Positions 62,248 through 64,000 of a DNA stretch of 64,000 bases are shown here, one piece after another. This DNA comes from Bacteroidota bacterium (GTDB lineage Bacteria; Bacteroidota; Bacteroidia; Flavobacteriales_D; Crocinitomicaceae). The notes below the pieces were generated by a model. It saw nothing but the letters and a program-made list of their open reading frames with translations, did not search any database and had not been told where the DNA came from. A program made the translations under genes and the position numbers. The stretch spans positions 1 to 64,000 of the forward strand of contig JAJRQQ010000096.1 of the NCBI GenBank assembly GCA_024280155.1, read 5' to 3'. Numbering within the stretch: position 1 is the first letter of the stretch; every line of letters starts with the position of its first letter.

Positions 62248-64000
62248 CTATTGTTCAATTAGCCCACTTTTTCGCAACAAAGCAGCTGTTTTTGGTTCTT
62301 GCCCTCTAAATGCTTTGTACAATTCCATTGGGTGCTTGCTTCCACCTTTACTCAAAACATTCTCTCGAAAAGAAGTTGCAATTTCTTGGTTGAAAATTCC
62401 ATTCTCTTGGAAGTATTCAAAAGCATCTGCTTCGAGAACTTCTGCCCATTTGTAACTGTAATAACCTGCAGCATAACCACCGGCGAAGATGTGAGAAAAC
62501 GCACAAGAAGTCAATGTTTTTTCGTTGAATGGAAACAGGGTCGTATTCTTTGTGGCTTCTTTTTCAAAATCAAGCACAGAAGTGGATTTAATTTCTGCCT
62601 GATTGTGCCATGCCATATCCAATTGACCTAAACTTGTTTGTCGAACCGTTTGGTACGCACTTAAAAACTGTGCGCTGTCTTTTATTTTTTGCACATATTC
62701 CATTGGGATAATTTCACCTGTTTCGTAGTGTTTTGCAAATAATTCCAACGCTTCTTTTTCATAGCACCAGTTCTCCATCAATTGAGAAGGCAATTCTACA
62801 AAATCCCAAAAAACGGATGTTCCAGAAAGACTTTCGTAATAACCATTGGCTAACATACCGTGTAAAGCATGCCCGAACTCGTGAAAAAGTGTCGTAACTT
62901 CATTAAATGTCAGTAAAGAAGGTTTAGTATCTGTGGGTTTAGTGAAATTACAAACAATCGAAATGAAAGGACGTTGATTTTTTCCGTCGTATTTATTTTG
63001 GGAACGATAAGATGTCATCCAAGCGCCACTTCTTTTACTTTCTCTTGGAAAGAAATCTGCGTAAAACAAAGAAAGGAATTTACCTTTTTCATCTTTCACT
63101 TCGTAAGTCATCACGTCTTCGTGATAAAGAGGAAGGTCATTTCGCTGATGAAAAGTAATTCCATATAATTTCTTAGCAACTTGAAAAGCACCATAGAGAA
63201 CGTTCTCTAATTTGAAATAAGGTTTTAATAACTCATCATTGATGGCAAATTTTTCGTTTTTCAGTTTTTCACTGTAGAAAGAGAAATCCCAAGTTTCTAT
63301 TTTAAAATCAGCCCCCATTCGAGTCGCCATGTCTTGAATTTCTGCAATTTCTTCTTTCGATTTCGGCAGCGCAACCTCTAACAATTCTTCCCAAAGATGA
63401 TAAACACGAGAAGGTTTCTCAGCCATTCTTTCTTCAAGAACAAAATCAGCGTAGGTTTTGTATCCGAGTAAATTTGCTTTCTCTAAGCGTAGAGCAACGA
63501 TTTTTTGGATATTATTTTCGTTGTTGAAGTCGTTTTTATTGAATCCTCTCGCGCCAAAAGCTTCACTGAGTTGCTTTCTCAACGCTCGATTCTCGGCATA
63601 TTGCATGAATGGAATGTAAGATGGATAATCAAGTGTAAATAACCAAGCGTTTTCATTTCCTTTCGATTTTGCTAACATTTTTGCAGCTTCTCGAACACCT
63701 TCTGGGAGTCCGGCTAAATCTTTTTCGTCTTCAATCCACATTTCAAATTGCTGTGAATCTTTCATCACATTTTCAGAGAATGTAAGCGTTAATTTAGCTA
63801 ATTCTGTATTGATTTCTTTAAGTCTTTCTTTTTCTTTTCCTTTTAAGTTTGCACCACTACGAACACACCCTTTATACGTTTTTTCGAGCAGGTAAATTTG
63901 CTCGTCGTTGAGTGTTGTTCTATCCTCATTTTCAAAAACCTCTTTTATTGCTTTGAATAAATCTTCATCCAAAGAAATTTCATTTGAATATGCGGTTAGT
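62248..64000 (-). CDS. M3-family oligopeptidase (partial, 5' end outside window)
   Basis: The frame is open from the right edge (residues LTAYSNEISLDEDLFKAIKE) to 62248, giving 584 codons; roughly 100 N-terminal residues are beyond the window. An internal TTG at 63972 need not be the start. The metallopeptidase motif TTLFHEFGHALHGML (HExxH) is present. Other M3/Dcp motifs are FFPRESKRSGAWMTSYR, IVCNFTKP, WDFVELPSQLMENW and FSHIFAGGYAAGYYSYKWAE. These enzymes degrade oligopeptides, as dipeptidyl carboxypeptidase Dcp or oligopeptidase A do. A lipid or signal sequence cannot be judged because the N-terminus is missing. Confidence 0.93.
   Translation of the reverse strand, partial: LTAYSNEISLDEDLFKAIKEVFENEDRTTLNDEQIYLLEKTYKGCVRSGANLKGKEKERLKEINTELAKLTLTFSENVMKDSQQFEMWIEDEKDLAGLPEGVREAAKMLAKSKGNENAWLFTLDYPSYIPFMQYAENRALRKQLSEAFGARGFNKNDFNNENNIQKIVALRLEKANLLGYKTYADFVLEERMAEKPSRVYHLWEELLEVALPKSKEEIAEIQDMATRMGADFKIETWDFSFYSEKLKNEKFAINDELLKPYFKLENVLYGAFQVAKKLYGITFHQRNDLPLYHEDVMTYEVKDEKGKFLSLFYADFFPRESKRSGAWMTSYRSQNKYDGKNQRPFISIVCNFTKPTDTKPSLLTFNEVTTLFHEFGHALHGMLANGYYESLSGTSVFWDFVELPSQLMENWCYEKEALELFAKHYETGEIIPMEYVQKIKDSAQFLSAYQTVRQTSLGQLDMAWHNQAEIKSTSVLDFEKEATKNTTLFPFNEKTLTSCAFSHIFAGGYAAGYYSYKWAEVLEADAFEYFQENGIFNQEIATSFRENVLSKGGSKHPMELYKAFRGQEPKTAALLRKSGLIEQ

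Overview
The window is a low-GC chromosomal segment (by eye about one third G+C) from a member of the Bacteroidota, most likely order Flavobacteriales; a Crocinitomicaceae/Fluviicola-like relative is a guess from gene content. The evidence is type IX secretion (T9SS) cargo with gliding-type and type A C-terminal sorting domains, a PorP/SprF protein, RemB-like proteins, a MurF-Alr fusion, Omp28, DUF6029 and DUF4249-type sequences. Bacteroidota-style -7 boxes (TAnnTTTG) lie upstream of several genes, and Shine-Dalgarno sequences are not evident. No rRNA, tRNA, CRISPR array, prophage or insertion sequence was recognised.

Layout. 1-1630: MoxR ATPase and the end of a DUF58 protein (minus). 1631-2486: a gene-free stretch with a compound repeat and hairpin element. 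2487-8472: a small zinc-ribbon protein, a very large propeller/PAS/SpoIIE phosphatase, and purK. 8571-11706: a plus-strand run of hpt, adk, obg, PAP2 phosphatase and crcB. 11703-17424 (minus): an acyltransferase, then a PorP/SprF protein beside a 1114-residue HYR-repeat T9SS cargo. 17586-20016: ddl facing a PBP4-type dacB. 20099-26095: a polysaccharide cluster (glycosyltransferase, Wza-like lipoprotein, Wzc-like tyrosine kinase, RfbC epimerase and a frameshifted WecA/MraY-type transferase). 26098-33249: a nitric oxide reductase locus norCBQD, a new lipoprotein, norE and norF, with a divergent NnrS-like membrane protein. 33221-34362: a TIGR04282 transferase and a rhodanese. 34777-43116: TPR histidine kinase, pheT, a broken bioD, bioA, a six-repeat protein and a MepA-like lipoprotein. 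43119-45791: decayed gene remnants and a choice-of-anchor-L T9SS protein without an intact signal peptide. 45894-51226: M20 dipeptidase, two small genes, and a TlpA / DUF6029 / Omp28 set. 51487-56121: T9SS type A protein, cysQ and two RemB-like outer-membrane proteins. 56239-64000: murF-alr (interrupted), tdk, an acidic protein, M28 peptidase, a frameshifted hydrolase and a partial M3 oligopeptidase.

How it works together: much of the window serves the cell envelope, including peptidoglycan precursors (ddl, murF-alr), peptidoglycan trimming (dacB, MepA-like), capsule or O-polysaccharide export, T9SS surface proteins and outer-membrane barrels. A complete cNOR locus indicates that the cell reduces nitric oxide. 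A notable property is the number of broken reading frames: wecA-type, bioD, murF-alr, the choice-of-anchor-L gene and a hydrolase are each interrupted by one small lesion, and three further remnants are heavily decayed. The single lesions could be real mutations, phase-variable tracts or assembly errors; the sequence alone does not decide which.
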